Source of the DNA: Bacillota bacterium
GTDB taxonomy: Bacteria; Bacillota; Clostridia; Peptostreptococcales; Thermotaleaceae
Reading direction: 5' to 3'
DNA: 8,017 bases
Assembly: GCA_023623095.1 (NCBI GenBank)
Contig: JAMNXX010000117.1
Coordinates: forward strand, 1-8,017
Positions 1 through 5,683 of this stretch are shown here, one piece after another; within the stretch, counting starts at the first letter, position 1, and the number at the start of each line of letters is the position of its first letter. The position numbers were made by a program, and so were the translations under genes. The notes beneath the pieces were generated by a model. It was not told where the DNA came from and made no database searches. It worked only from the letters and a program-made list of their open reading frames with translations.

Positions 1-2
1 AA

Positions 3-359
3 TTTCAATCGAAGAGAGAAAATGTCATCAAATTGATCGAAAAACTTCTCAGAAAGGAGCCGCTGCAGTCTTTTCCTCTTATAGAATTTTTCAAAACCAA
101 CAGGAAAAATATAGAAGAAATATTGGACTTGATGTTGATATGGTTTCGAGATATGCTTTTATTGAATGAAACGGGTTCAGAAAAACTTTTGATCAATTTG
201 GATCAAAAAAGTCGTTTAGAAAAGCATATGGAATCGATTCAGAAAGAAAGAATTCCTTGTATCATTGAACAGATAGAAGAAGCCAAAAGAAATATAAAGG
301 CGAATGTAAATTTCGAACTTGCGATCGAAGTCATGCTTTTGCGGATTCAGGAGGGTTGA
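3..359 (+). CDS. holB: DNA polymerase III delta prime subunit, C-terminal part (partial at window start)
   Basis: The reading frame is open from the first bases (codons from base 3) to a TGA at 357-359, so this is the 3' end of a gene starting outside the window. About 118 residues are visible. They are helical and charged, with a segment around IEEILDLMLIWFRDMLLL followed by a conserved-looking NLDQ, as in the C-terminal helical collar domain of clostridial and bacillar HolB. The AAA+ ATPase part would lie upstream and cannot be checked. Delta prime is part of the clamp loader that places the beta clamp on DNA. Its stop is one base before the ricT ATG, and holB-ricT is a classic neighbour pair in Firmicutes, which supports the call more than the sequence alone. 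A TTG at 33 could be mistaken for a start, but the frame continues upstream of it. Confidence 0.75.
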   Translation, partial: FQSKRENVIKLIEKLLRKEPLQSFPLIEFFKTNRKNIEEILDLMLIWFRDMLLLNETGSEKLLINLDQKSRLEKHMESIQKERIPCIIEQIEEAKRNIKANVNFELAIEVMLLRIQEG

Positions 360-360
360 C

Positions 361-1305
361 ATGATAACAGTTGTTGGAGTAAGATTTAAAAAAGCAGGAA
401 AGATTTATTATTTCGATCCAGATGAGATTCCGGTAAAAAAGGGAGATCATGTGATTGTGGAAACTTCCAGAGGAATCGAATTTGGGGAGGTCGTTGTAGG
501 ACCTAAAGAAGTGACAGAAGAAGACATTATCGCACCTTTAAAAAAGGTGCTGCGCGTTGCGACAGAAGAAGATGAGATGAAGAACCAGCAAAATATTGAA
601 AAAGAGGAAGAAGCATTTTCGATATGCTTAGAAAAGATAAACAAGCATGGATTGGAAATGAAACTGATCGATGTTGAATATACATTTGATAACAATAAAG
701 TGATTTTTTATTTTACGGCAGATGGAAGAGTGGATTTCAGGGAGCTTGTAAAGGATTTGGCAGCTGTTTTTAAGACGAGAATCGAGCTTCGGCAGATAGG
801 AGTCAGGGACGAGGCAAAGATGATCGGTGGAATGGGTCCCTGCGGACGCAGCCTCTGCTGTGGATGCTGGTTAGGAGATTTTGAGCCCGTATCCATCAAA
901 ATGGCAAAGGAGCAAAATTTATCCTTAAACCCGACTAAGATTTCAGGGATCTGCGGAAGACTCATGTGCTGTTTAAAATATGAACATGAGACATATCAAT
1001 GTTTACGGGAAAACTTGCCCGAGGTAGGAGAAAAGATTATAACCCCCGATGGCCCGGGTATCGTCGTGGAAAACAATGTGCTTTTGGAAAGCGTAACCGT
1101 GCGGCTGATTATCGAAGAATATGAGGCTGAAAATCAAGAAGATAAACTAAGCGATGATTTGAATGTCTATAAAAAAGAAGAAATTCAAAGGATTTGCTGC
1201 TGTTCATCTCAAGATGAGGAACCTCAAGAAGTGGAAGCGGAGGAAGAGCTTGAAGAAGTGACCGAGGAAGAAAGTTATAATTTTTTAATAGAAGGGGAAG
1301 ACTGA
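361..1305 (+). CDS. ricT: RicT/YaaT-like PSP1-domain Fe-S regulatory protein
   Basis: Predicted protein of 314 residues. The ATG at 361 is chosen because a strong AGGAGGG (349-355) lies 5 bases upstream and it follows the holB stop by one base. The N-terminus (VVGVRFKKAGKIYYFDP) and the central region match the PSP1/YaaT family. The signature cysteines are present: C161, C166, C167, C169 and C198, C203, C204, in the motifs GPCGRSLCCGCW and ICGRLMCCLKYE. In B. subtilis, RicT forms the RicA-RicF-RicT complex, which carries [4Fe-4S] clusters and affects sporulation, competence, biofilm formation and RNase Y-dependent mRNA processing. The role in clostridia is inferred. The C-terminus is unusual: a triple cysteine (C279-C281) is followed by a glutamate-rich tail to residue 314, longer than the B. 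subtilis protein as I remember it. It is probably co-transcribed with holB and the ferredoxin. The family assignment is very secure. Confidence 0.95.
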   Translation: MITVVGVRFKKAGKIYYFDPDEIPVKKGDHVIVETSRGIEFGEVVVGPKEVTEEDIIAPLKKVLRVATEEDEMKNQQNIEKEEEAFSICLEKINKHGLEMKLIDVEYTFDNNKVIFYFTADGRVDFRELVKDLAAVFKTRIELRQIGVRDEAKMIGGMGPCGRSLCCGCWLGDFEPVSIKMAKEQNLSLNPTKISGICGRLMCCLKYEHETYQCLRENLPEVGEKIITPDGPGIVVENNVLLESVTVRLIIEEYEAENQEDKLSDDLNVYKKEEIQRICCCSSQDEEPQEVEAEEELEEVTEEESYNFLIEGED

Positions 1306-1336
1306 AAAAGAAAAAGCAAACTCCATATTTCACATC

Positions 1337-1345
1337 GGAGGTGAG
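1337..1345 (+). promoter_or_regulatory. Ribosome binding site that sets the ferredoxin TTG start
   Basis: GGAGGTGAG, a near-perfect Shine-Dalgarno sequence, ends 5 bases before the TTG at 1351. No ATG or GTG at a suitable distance gives the ferredoxin frame, so this site decides the start. Confidence 0.8.
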
Positions 1346-1350
1346 TTGTT

Positions 1351-1521
1351 TTGGCATATGTCATTACGGATGCATGTATCAGCTGCGGTGCTTGTGAACC
1401 GGAGTGCCCTGTGGATGTGATTACTGCAGGAGAAGATAAATATGTGATCGATGCTGCGGGCTGCATTGAATGTGGGGCTTGTGCAAATGTATGCCCAGTC
1501 GATGCGCCTAAGCCGGAATAG
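1351..1521 (+). CDS. Clostridial-type 2[4Fe-4S] ferredoxin
   Basis: This small gene encodes 56 residues, from a TTG start to a TAG at 1519-1521. The protein starts MAYVITDACISCGACEPECP and contains two CxxCxxCxxxCP motifs: C9, C12, C15, C19 and C38, C41, C44, C48. Each motif supplies three ligands to one cubane and the fourth to the other. This spacing, the pseudo-twofold repeat and the length are those of soluble clostridial ferredoxins, low-potential electron carriers of the cytoplasm. The gene lies 45 bases after ricT and is followed by a strong terminator, so it is probably the last gene of the holB-ricT transcript. Position next to an Fe-S protein suggests, but does not show, a link. The TTG start may lower its translation. 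Confidence 0.95.
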   Translation: MAYVITDACISCGACEPECPVDVITAGEDKYVIDAAGCIECGACANVCPVDAPKPE

Positions 1522-1529
1522 AAAGAGAT

Positions 1530-1568
1530 GCTCCCTTTTTGAAAATTTTTGGGGAGCTTTCTTTTTTT
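1530..1568 (+). terminator. Rho-independent terminator after the ferredoxin
   Basis: GCTCCC (1530-1535) pairs with GGGAGC (1552-1557) across an AT-rich loop. The second arm is followed directly by a T-rich tract (TTTCTTTTTTT, 1558-1568). It ends the holB-ricT-ferredoxin unit, so the next genes probably need their own promoter. Confidence 0.8.
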
Positions 1569-1653
1569 GATTCTGCTAAATTTGTTTTACATTTTGTTGT
1601 GGAAAAGCGTGCGCAGGATTGAGAGCTTGTGTTGAAAGAAAGGGGAGGCTGTG

Positions 1654-2265
1654 ATGAAGAAAAATTATTCTCGGAAAGCTTTCGCTATTCTTGCAGCAGT
1701 ATTTTTCGTTTTGATATTGTCTTCATGTTCGAGTCCAAAAGAAAGAACAACACCTTTACAAGACAAAGCCGGTCAAGAAAGTGAACTGAATCAGGAGCAG
1801 AACGATGCAGGTGTATTCGTAGGGGATAAAGCACATGATTTTATTTTTCTTGATAAGGAAGGAAATGAAATCCGATTGTCAGATTTAAAAGGAAAAGCGA
1901 TATTTCTTCAATTTTGGACGACTTGGTGCCGCTTTTGCGTACATCAGATGCCCAACCTTCAGGAAATCTACGAAACATATTCAAAACGGGATGATGTGGT
2001 TTTGCTGCTCATCAATGTATTGTCTGCAGAAAAGGGAAAAGACAAGGATGCGGTCAATCAATTTTTAGAGGAAAACGGATATGATCTTCCTGTTGTATTT
2101 GATATCGATGGAGAAGTAGCTGCACAATACAAAGTGAGGGGCTTCCCGACTACTTATATGCTGGATGCGAACGGCAATATCGTTGATTTTACAACAGAAG
2201 CGATAGAAAAAGAGGAAATCATAGAGATGATTGAAAATGCGATCCAATCATCAGAAAGAAATTGA
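1654..2265 (+). CDS. TlpA/ResA-like thioredoxin-fold lipoprotein
   Basis: Predicted protein of 203 residues. ATG 1654 is preferred over the overlapping GTG 1651 because AGGGGAGG (1641-1648) lies 5 bases before the ATG and only 2 before the GTG. The N-terminus has basic residues, a hydrophobic stretch (about residues 9-22) and a lipobox LSSC with C25 as the lipidated cysteine, so the mature protein should be anchored on the outer face of the membrane. A linker rich in Q, E and D (about 26-50) leads into a thioredoxin fold with the active site WCRFC (C92, C95) and the cis-proline loop GFPTT (P165). Such proteins reduce or exchange disulfides outside the membrane, for example in cytochrome c maturation, spore cortex formation or oxidative repair. 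No CcdA or cytochrome c gene is next to it, so partner and substrate are unknown. It lies between a terminator and trmN6, where B. subtilis has yabA. Confidence 0.92.
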   Translation: MKKNYSRKAFAILAAVFFVLILSSCSSPKERTTPLQDKAGQESELNQEQNDAGVFVGDKAHDFIFLDKEGNEIRLSDLKGKAIFLQFWTTWCRFCVHQMPNLQEIYETYSKRDDVVLLLINVLSAEKGKDKDAVNQFLEENGYDLPVVFDIDGEVAAQYKVRGFPTTYMLDANGNIVDFTTEAIEKEEIIEMIENAIQSSERN

Positions 2266-2271
2266 TCAACC

Positions 2272-2278
2272 GGGAGAG
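2272..2278 (+). promoter_or_regulatory. Ribosome binding site that sets the trmN6 GTG start
   Basis: GGGAGAG lies 6 bases before the GTG at 2285. In-frame starts further upstream (TTG 2231, ATG 2237) lie inside the lipoprotein gene without a comparable site, so GTG 2285 is preferred. Confidence 0.65.
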
Positions 2279-2284
2279 ATTATT

Positions 2285-3034
2285 GTGCAAGAGCCAATTA
2301 TAAAAAAGCATGAACGAGTAGATGATTTGCAGTGTAAAGGTTTAAAATTGATACAAGATCCAGAGGGGTTTTGCTTTGGGATGGATGCAGTCCTGCTGAG
2401 CAATTTTTGCGAGATTAAAAACCGCTGGCGCGTAATCGATCTAGGGACAGGAAGCGGGATCATTCCGATACTGCTTGCAGGGAAATCGCAGGCGAGTGAG
2501 ATTATTGGGGTTGAGATTCAAGAAGCTGTAGCAGAGATGGCAGGCAGAAGTGTACGCTTGAATCAATTGGAAGATCGAGTCAAGATCATCCATGAAGATC
2601 TAAATCGGATCACAGATTATTTCGATGCCCACTCTTTTGATGCGGTTACGAGCAATCCTCCGTATATGCATCAAGGGAGCGGGATCCCCAACCCGAAAAG
2701 CAGCAAAGCAATCGCGCGGCATGAGATCAAAGCGACTTTAGAAGATGTGATCCGTGTCTCTTCTAAACTGCTCAAAGACAAAGGACATTTTTATATGGTG
2801 CATCGGCCCCATCGGCTTGTTGATGTGCTCTGCCTGTGCCGGCAATATCGCTTAGAGCCTAAAAAAATTCGATTTGTGCATCCCAATCAGGGAAAAAAAC
2901 CAAATATTTTTCTTATTCAGTGCATCCGAAATGGAAAGCCGGAACTTAAATTTATGGATCCTTTGTACGTATATCATGATGATGGCACATATACAGAAGA
3001 GATTTATGAAATATATGGCAGGGAATCGATATAG
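2285..3034 (+). CDS. trmN6: TrmN6/YabB-type tRNA (adenine-N6) methyltransferase
   Basis: Predicted protein of 249 residues from GTG 2285, 19 bases after the lipoprotein stop. An upstream start at 2237 would overlap that gene by 29 bases. The N-terminus has the family hallmark ERVDDL...GLKLIQDPEGFCFGMDAVLLSNF. The SAM-binding motif is VIDLGTGSG (about residues 50-58, acidic D52), and the catalytic N6-adenine motif is NPPY (N124-Y127). This is the class I methyltransferase family containing E. coli TrmN6, which makes m6A37 in tRNA1(Val), and B. subtilis YabB. The exact tRNA target here is inferred. The gene sits between ricT and abrB as in Bacillus, but the usual yazA and rsmI do not follow: only about 40 bases separate its stop from the shared terminator hairpin. 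Confidence 0.88.
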   Translation: MQEPIIKKHERVDDLQCKGLKLIQDPEGFCFGMDAVLLSNFCEIKNRWRVIDLGTGSGIIPILLAGKSQASEIIGVEIQEAVAEMAGRSVRLNQLEDRVKIIHEDLNRITDYFDAHSFDAVTSNPPYMHQGSGIPNPKSSKAIARHEIKATLEDVIRVSSKLLKDKGHFYMVHRPHRLVDVLCLCRQYRLEPKKIRFVHPNQGKKPNIFLIQCIRNGKPELKFMDPLYVYHDDGTYTEEIYEIYGRESI

Positions 3035-3073
3035 GTGTTTAAAGAAATTTACATGATTGGAAAATGATTCTGC

Positions 3074-3102
3074 AAAAACCTCTTCGGGGATCCGAAGAGG
3101 TT
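3074..3102 (-). terminator. Terminator between convergent trmN6 and abrB
   Basis: An 11-bp perfect stem (AACCTCTTCGG, 3077-3087, with CCGAAGAGGTT, 3092-3102) encloses a GGAT loop. Read on the minus strand, the stem runs into five T residues, so it serves abrB best. It may also stop trmN6 transcripts, although the plus-strand side lacks an immediate T tract. Confidence 0.8.
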
Positions 3103-3110
3103 AAAAGCAA

Positions 3111-3350
3111 TTATCTTTTTAATTCATTAATGCATGAAGGACATATATTTTTTCCTTTAAAAATTTTAACGTCCTTTGCTTGTCCGCAGAAAATGCAGGC
3201 AGGTTCATATTTTTTCAAAATAATCTGCTCGCCGTCTACGTAAATCTCCAGAGAATCTTTTTCACTAATATTCAGCGTTCTCCTTAATTCAATTGGAATA
3301 ACAACGCGACCTAATTCATCAACTTTTCTTACAATACCTGTAGACTTCAT
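3111..3350 (-). CDS. abrB: AbrB-family transition-state regulator (short clostridial form)
   Basis: Predicted protein of 79 residues, with GAGGGGG 9 bases before the ATG. Residues 1-48 are almost identical to B. subtilis AbrB (MKSTGIVRKVDELGRVVIPI...), including the DNA-contacting arginines R8, R15, R23 and R24 of the swapped-hairpin SpoVT/AbrB fold. The C-terminal multimerisation domain of Bacillus AbrB is replaced by a short segment with CxxC pairs (C52, C55 and C70, C73), which resembles a zinc ribbon. AbrB represses stationary-phase and sporulation genes during growth. The gene is convergent with trmN6, as in B. subtilis. It has its own sigma-A promoter, a likely Spo0A site and a terminator, so it is probably a single-gene transcript repressed by Spo0A. 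Confidence 0.95.
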   Translation of the reverse strand: MKSTGIVRKVDELGRVVIPIELRRTLNISEKDSLEIYVDGEQIILKKYEPACIFCGQAKDVKIFKGKNICPSCINELKR

Positions 3351-3375
3351 CTATTGTTTCCCCCTCTTATACAAA

Positions 3376-3394
3376 TTTCGACAAGTTCTACAAA
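3376..3394 (-). promoter_or_regulatory. Likely Spo0A operator (0A box) in the abrB leader
   Basis: On the minus strand, TTGTCGAA (bases 3384-3377) contains the full 0A-box core TGTCGAA. Immediately upstream, TTTGTAGAA (3394-3386) differs from a box at one position and would overlap the transcription start; the two cores are 9 bp apart. In B. subtilis, Spo0A~P represses abrB from tandem boxes just downstream of the start, the same arrangement. Binding is inferred from the motif and its position. Confidence 0.6.
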
Positions 3395-3397
3395 ATA

Positions 3398-3426
3398 ATG
3401 ATATCGGTATTGTAAATAAAAGTCAA
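3398..3426 (-). promoter_or_regulatory. Sigma-A promoter of abrB
   Basis: On the minus strand, TTGACT (bases 3426-3421) is followed after exactly 17 bases by TATCAT (3403-3398). Both hexamers are close to the sigma-A consensus. The start of transcription is expected near 3391, giving a leader of about 40 bases to the abrB ATG. Confidence 0.75.
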
Positions 3427-3439
3427 TACAGTTTTTTAT

Positions 3440-3471
3440 TTTTTTCATATAATTTATAAAATATGAAAAAA
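3440..3471. repeat. AT-rich inverted repeat upstream of the abrB promoter
   Basis: TTTTTTCATAT (3440-3450) and ATATGAAAAAA (3461-3471) are perfect 11-bp inverted arms around a 10-base AT-only spacer. It lies 14 bp upstream of the abrB -35 element. It could be an UP-like element, an AbrB autoregulatory site, or a weak hairpin after the DUF948-like gene. It lacks a T tract on either side that would make it a normal terminator. Confidence 0.5.
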
Positions 3472-3496
3472 GAATAAAAGTAGTAAAAAATATCCA

Positions 3497-3880
3497 TTAT
3501 TTTTTCTGTTTCGGAAAGCGAAATATAAGATTTTTAATGATGTATGCGATTTGCAAGACGGCGATGAAAATGGCCAGCAAATTTTTTGCAATGGAGCCTG
3601 CGGCAGTTTCCGTAGAAGCGGTAATTTGCTCTACGATTTTCTGTACTGATTTGACATCACCGGAAAGTTTTGAGCCCACATCTTTGACACTTGATGTGAT
3701 CGCGGAAGTTTGCTTGATGATTTCGTCGATATGGGCCTCATTTTTTTCGATGATTTTACGAATTTTTAAAACCGAAGCATATACATTTTTTAAAACCAAG
3801 ATCCCATAGATGAGAAGGACCAGCAGCGCAATTCCGAGAAGCAAGAGCCCTAAATCTCCCAACCGTATCTGTACATCCAT
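3497..3880 (-). CDS. DUF948-like small membrane protein
   Basis: Predicted protein of 127 residues. The ATG ending at 3880 is preferred because the AAAGGA-like site is 8-9 bases upstream of it and abuts the alternative ATG at 3889. Residues 10-30 form a clear transmembrane segment (LGLLLLGIALLVLLIYGILVL). The middle (about 32-95) is charged and Ser/Thr-rich with heptad-like spacing (IRKIIEKNEAHIDEIIKQT), consistent with a coiled coil. A second hydrophobic stretch (about 101-115) precedes a basic tail ending KQKK. This layout resembles DUF948 proteins such as B. subtilis YtxG, whose biochemical role is not settled. No catalytic motif is visible. It is transcribed divergently from the dipeptidase gene, with 160 bases between the starts. 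It may read through into abrB because no strong terminator separates them. Confidence 0.75.
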   Translation of the reverse strand: MDVQIRLGDLGLLLLGIALLVLLIYGILVLKNVYASVLKIRKIIEKNEAHIDEIIKQTSAITSSVKDVGSKLSGDVKSVQKIVEQITASTETAAGSIAKNLLAIFIAVLQIAYIIKNLIFRFPKQKK

Positions 3881-4040
3881 ATGGAACATCCTTTCTATTT
3901 GATAAAATGAAGACAAGACCAACCGGTAGTTTTATTCCAAATTTGATATACATATTCTTTTTTTTCTAGTGATTTCCTTTTTTTATGAAATATTTCCCAT
4001 TTTATTTTTTTGCAGAAAAAGTTTGAAAGGGGACAAAAAG

Positions 4041-5390
4041 GTGAAAGAAATCGATTTACAAATTCAATCCATACGAAAGGAAATGATACAGGAGATACAA
4101 AAAGTGATCCAAATCCGAAGCGTAGAAGATATGCCCAAGGAAGGGATGCCTTTTGGAGAAGGAGTGGATCGCTGTCTTCAATATACGCTGGATTTGGCGA
4201 AAAGGCTTGGATTTCGGGTGAAATACGGGCAAGGCTATTATGGATATGCAGAAATGGGAGAGGGAGAAGAGATGATAGGGATTTTGGGGCATTTAGATGT
4301 GGTTCCGGAGGGTGATATTTCCCGCTGGGTTCATCCGCCATATGGTGGAATCATAGAGGATGGAAAAATATATGGAAGAGGAGCCGTCGATGATAAAGGC
4401 CCTACGATTGCCGCTCTCTATGGGATGAAAGTGATTCAAAACTTGAATATTCCGCTTAAAAGACGCGTGCGCATCCTTTTTGGGGTCAATGAGGAAGGGC
4501 TATGGAAAGACATGTACCGCTATAAGAAAGAGGAGGAAATCCCAACATGCGGATTTACCCCTGATGGAGATTATCCGATGATCGCTGCAGAAAAGGGATT
4601 GCTCCAATTACAGCTTTTTTGCAAGCAAAAATCCAGCGTCCGGGTGTGGGGAGGAAGCGCATACAATATGGTTCCGGATCAATGCCAGTGCATTGTTCAT
4701 GCCCGTTCAGAAAAACCGGAGGTTTTAAAAGCCCTTGGGTTTTCCGAAAATCAGCAGCCAAAAAAGCTGATCGCAAAAGGCAAATCTGCACATGCCTCCA
4801 GAGCGGATGAAGGAGAAAATGCGATCTGCAAAATGTGCGAGATACTTTATCGGGCAGGTGTGCAAACAGAGTCTGTCCGGTTTATTGCTGAGATGGTTGG
4901 GGAAGACTGCCATGCAGAAAAAATATTTGGAGTCTGTGAAGATGAGCATTCGGGAAAATTGACATTCAATATAGGAAGGATCGATGCGAATCAGCACGGG
5001 CAGGCGATAGAGATAGACATTCGATTTCCGGTTACAAAAAAGAAGGACGAGCTCATTGCTGCACTTCAAAGAGCGGCAGAGCGATATCATCTTACGTATC
5101 ATGAAGTTGATTTTGTCAAGCCACTATATGTATCGGAAAAGCATCCCCTGATCCGGACGCTTAAAAAGATTTATGAAGAAGAAACGGGGCTCGATGCGAC
5201 GCCGATTTCAAGCGGCGGGGCTACCTATGCCAGAGTATTTGAAAATTTTGTGGCCTTCGGTCCCCGCTTTCCGGGAAGGGAACAAATGGCACATCAAACC
5301 GATGAATATATTCGAATCGATGATTTGATGAAAACAGTGAAGATATATGCGCGGGTGATTCAAGAGCTCGCATCTTCAGAATCAATATAA
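4041..5390 (+). CDS. M20-family metallodipeptidase, PepV type
   Basis: Predicted protein of 449 residues, a normal length for PepV/Sapep dipeptidases. GTG 4041 is chosen because AAAGGGG (4026-4032) lies 8 bases upstream; upstream in-frame codons look like AT-rich non-coding sequence. The metal and catalytic residues of family M20A can be seen: GHLDVVPEGD (H84, D86), GRGAVDDKGP (bridging D117), NEEG (E151 likely general base, E152 metal ligand), TPDGDYP (D175), and MAHQTDE (H418). The lid domain probably spans about 185-380 and includes HASRADEGENA. PepV enzymes are cytoplasmic and cleave many dipeptides, including beta-alanyl and Xaa-His types, using Zn or Mn, in the last step of peptide use. 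The specificity is not readable from sequence. A hairpin starts right after the stop codon. Confidence 0.93.
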   Translation: MKEIDLQIQSIRKEMIQEIQKVIQIRSVEDMPKEGMPFGEGVDRCLQYTLDLAKRLGFRVKYGQGYYGYAEMGEGEEMIGILGHLDVVPEGDISRWVHPPYGGIIEDGKIYGRGAVDDKGPTIAALYGMKVIQNLNIPLKRRVRILFGVNEEGLWKDMYRYKKEEEIPTCGFTPDGDYPMIAAEKGLLQLQLFCKQKSSVRVWGGSAYNMVPDQCQCIVHARSEKPEVLKALGFSENQQPKKLIAKGKSAHASRADEGENAICKMCEILYRAGVQTESVRFIAEMVGEDCHAEKIFGVCEDEHSGKLTFNIGRIDANQHGQAIEIDIRFPVTKKKDELIAALQRAAERYHLTYHEVDFVKPLYVSEKHPLIRTLKKIYEEETGLDATPISSGGATYARVFENFVAFGPRFPGREQMAHQTDEYIRIDDLMKTVKIYARVIQELASSESI

Positions 5391-5425
5391 TTTGTAGGGG
5401 CAGTTCAGAAGCTCGCCCCGACAAA
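5391..5425. repeat. Imperfect GGGGC/GCCCC hairpin repeat after the dipeptidase gene
   Basis: TTTGTAGGGGC (5391-5401) and GCCCCGACAAA (5415-5425) are inverted arms matching at 10 of 11 positions around a 13-base spacer. The first arm begins at the base after the dipeptidase stop. There is no T tract, so a rho-independent terminator is unlikely, though it could stabilise the 3' end. The core GGGGCAGTTCA closely matches GGGGCAATTCA of the palindrome at 5585-5612. I recall hairpins of this type recurring between genes in clostridial genomes, which is memory and not a search. Confidence 0.6.
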
Positions 5426-5584
5426 TATATTGGACAGGACATTCGGTAGGCAGCGGTAGGATTTTTAGAAATTTTGAAGAACTGCTTTTCTCAAATCTTT
5501 TATTGGAACCAGATGCGCTTTCCGTGAATCCTTCGAATAATACGCACTTTATATATATTATGTCATTAGTCGGATTGTATCATT
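5426..5584. other. Gene-free spacer between two related hairpins
   Basis: About 160 bases without a supported gene, RNA or promoter. It includes an AT-rich tract (around 5549-5561) and short open frames without ribosome binding sites. Together with the flanking hairpins it may be one small interspersed element of roughly 220 bases. Confidence 0.4.
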
Positions 5585-5612
5585 GAGGGGGCAATTCATG
5601 AATTGCCCCCTC
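5585..5612. repeat. Perfect 28-bp palindrome upstream of spmA
   Basis: Each half is 14 bases (GAGGGGGCAATTCA, then its exact reverse complement), with no spacer, centred between 5598 and 5599. It could form a stable hairpin in RNA or a cruciform in DNA, but no T tract follows. It lies about 70 bases before the spmA start and shares its core with the hairpin at 5391-5425. Confidence 0.75.
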
Positions 5613-5683
5613 CATACATATATATAGAAAGAAATGGGATTGGGCGGTTTTTATCAGCAAAACAAAACCCGGGGGTGAGCAGG

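Noticed and set aside
3943..3972. Promoter for the dipeptidase gene using TTGATA as the -35 element
   Set aside because: The best -10 at 17-18 bp spacing (TAGTGA) is too far from consensus.
3895..4341. 148-codon open frame on the minus strand across the intergenic region and the dipeptidase start
   Set aside because: It overlaps the well-supported dipeptidase gene, spans AT-rich intergenic DNA, has no recognisable domain and no clear ribosome binding site.
4725..5102. 125-codon minus-strand open frame inside the dipeptidase gene
   Set aside because: It is antisense to conserved M20 coding sequence and its translation has no family features.
5391..5425. Hairpin after the dipeptidase stop read as a rho-independent terminator
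   Set aside because: No T tract follows on either strand, and the sequence resembles the second palindrome, so a repeat is more likely.
5592..5620. Sigma-E promoter for spmA using CATACATA (5613-5620) as the -10 element
   Set aside because: The -10 resemblance is fair, but the bases about 14 upstream (CAATTCA, within the palindrome) do not match a sigma-E -35, so it is not supported.
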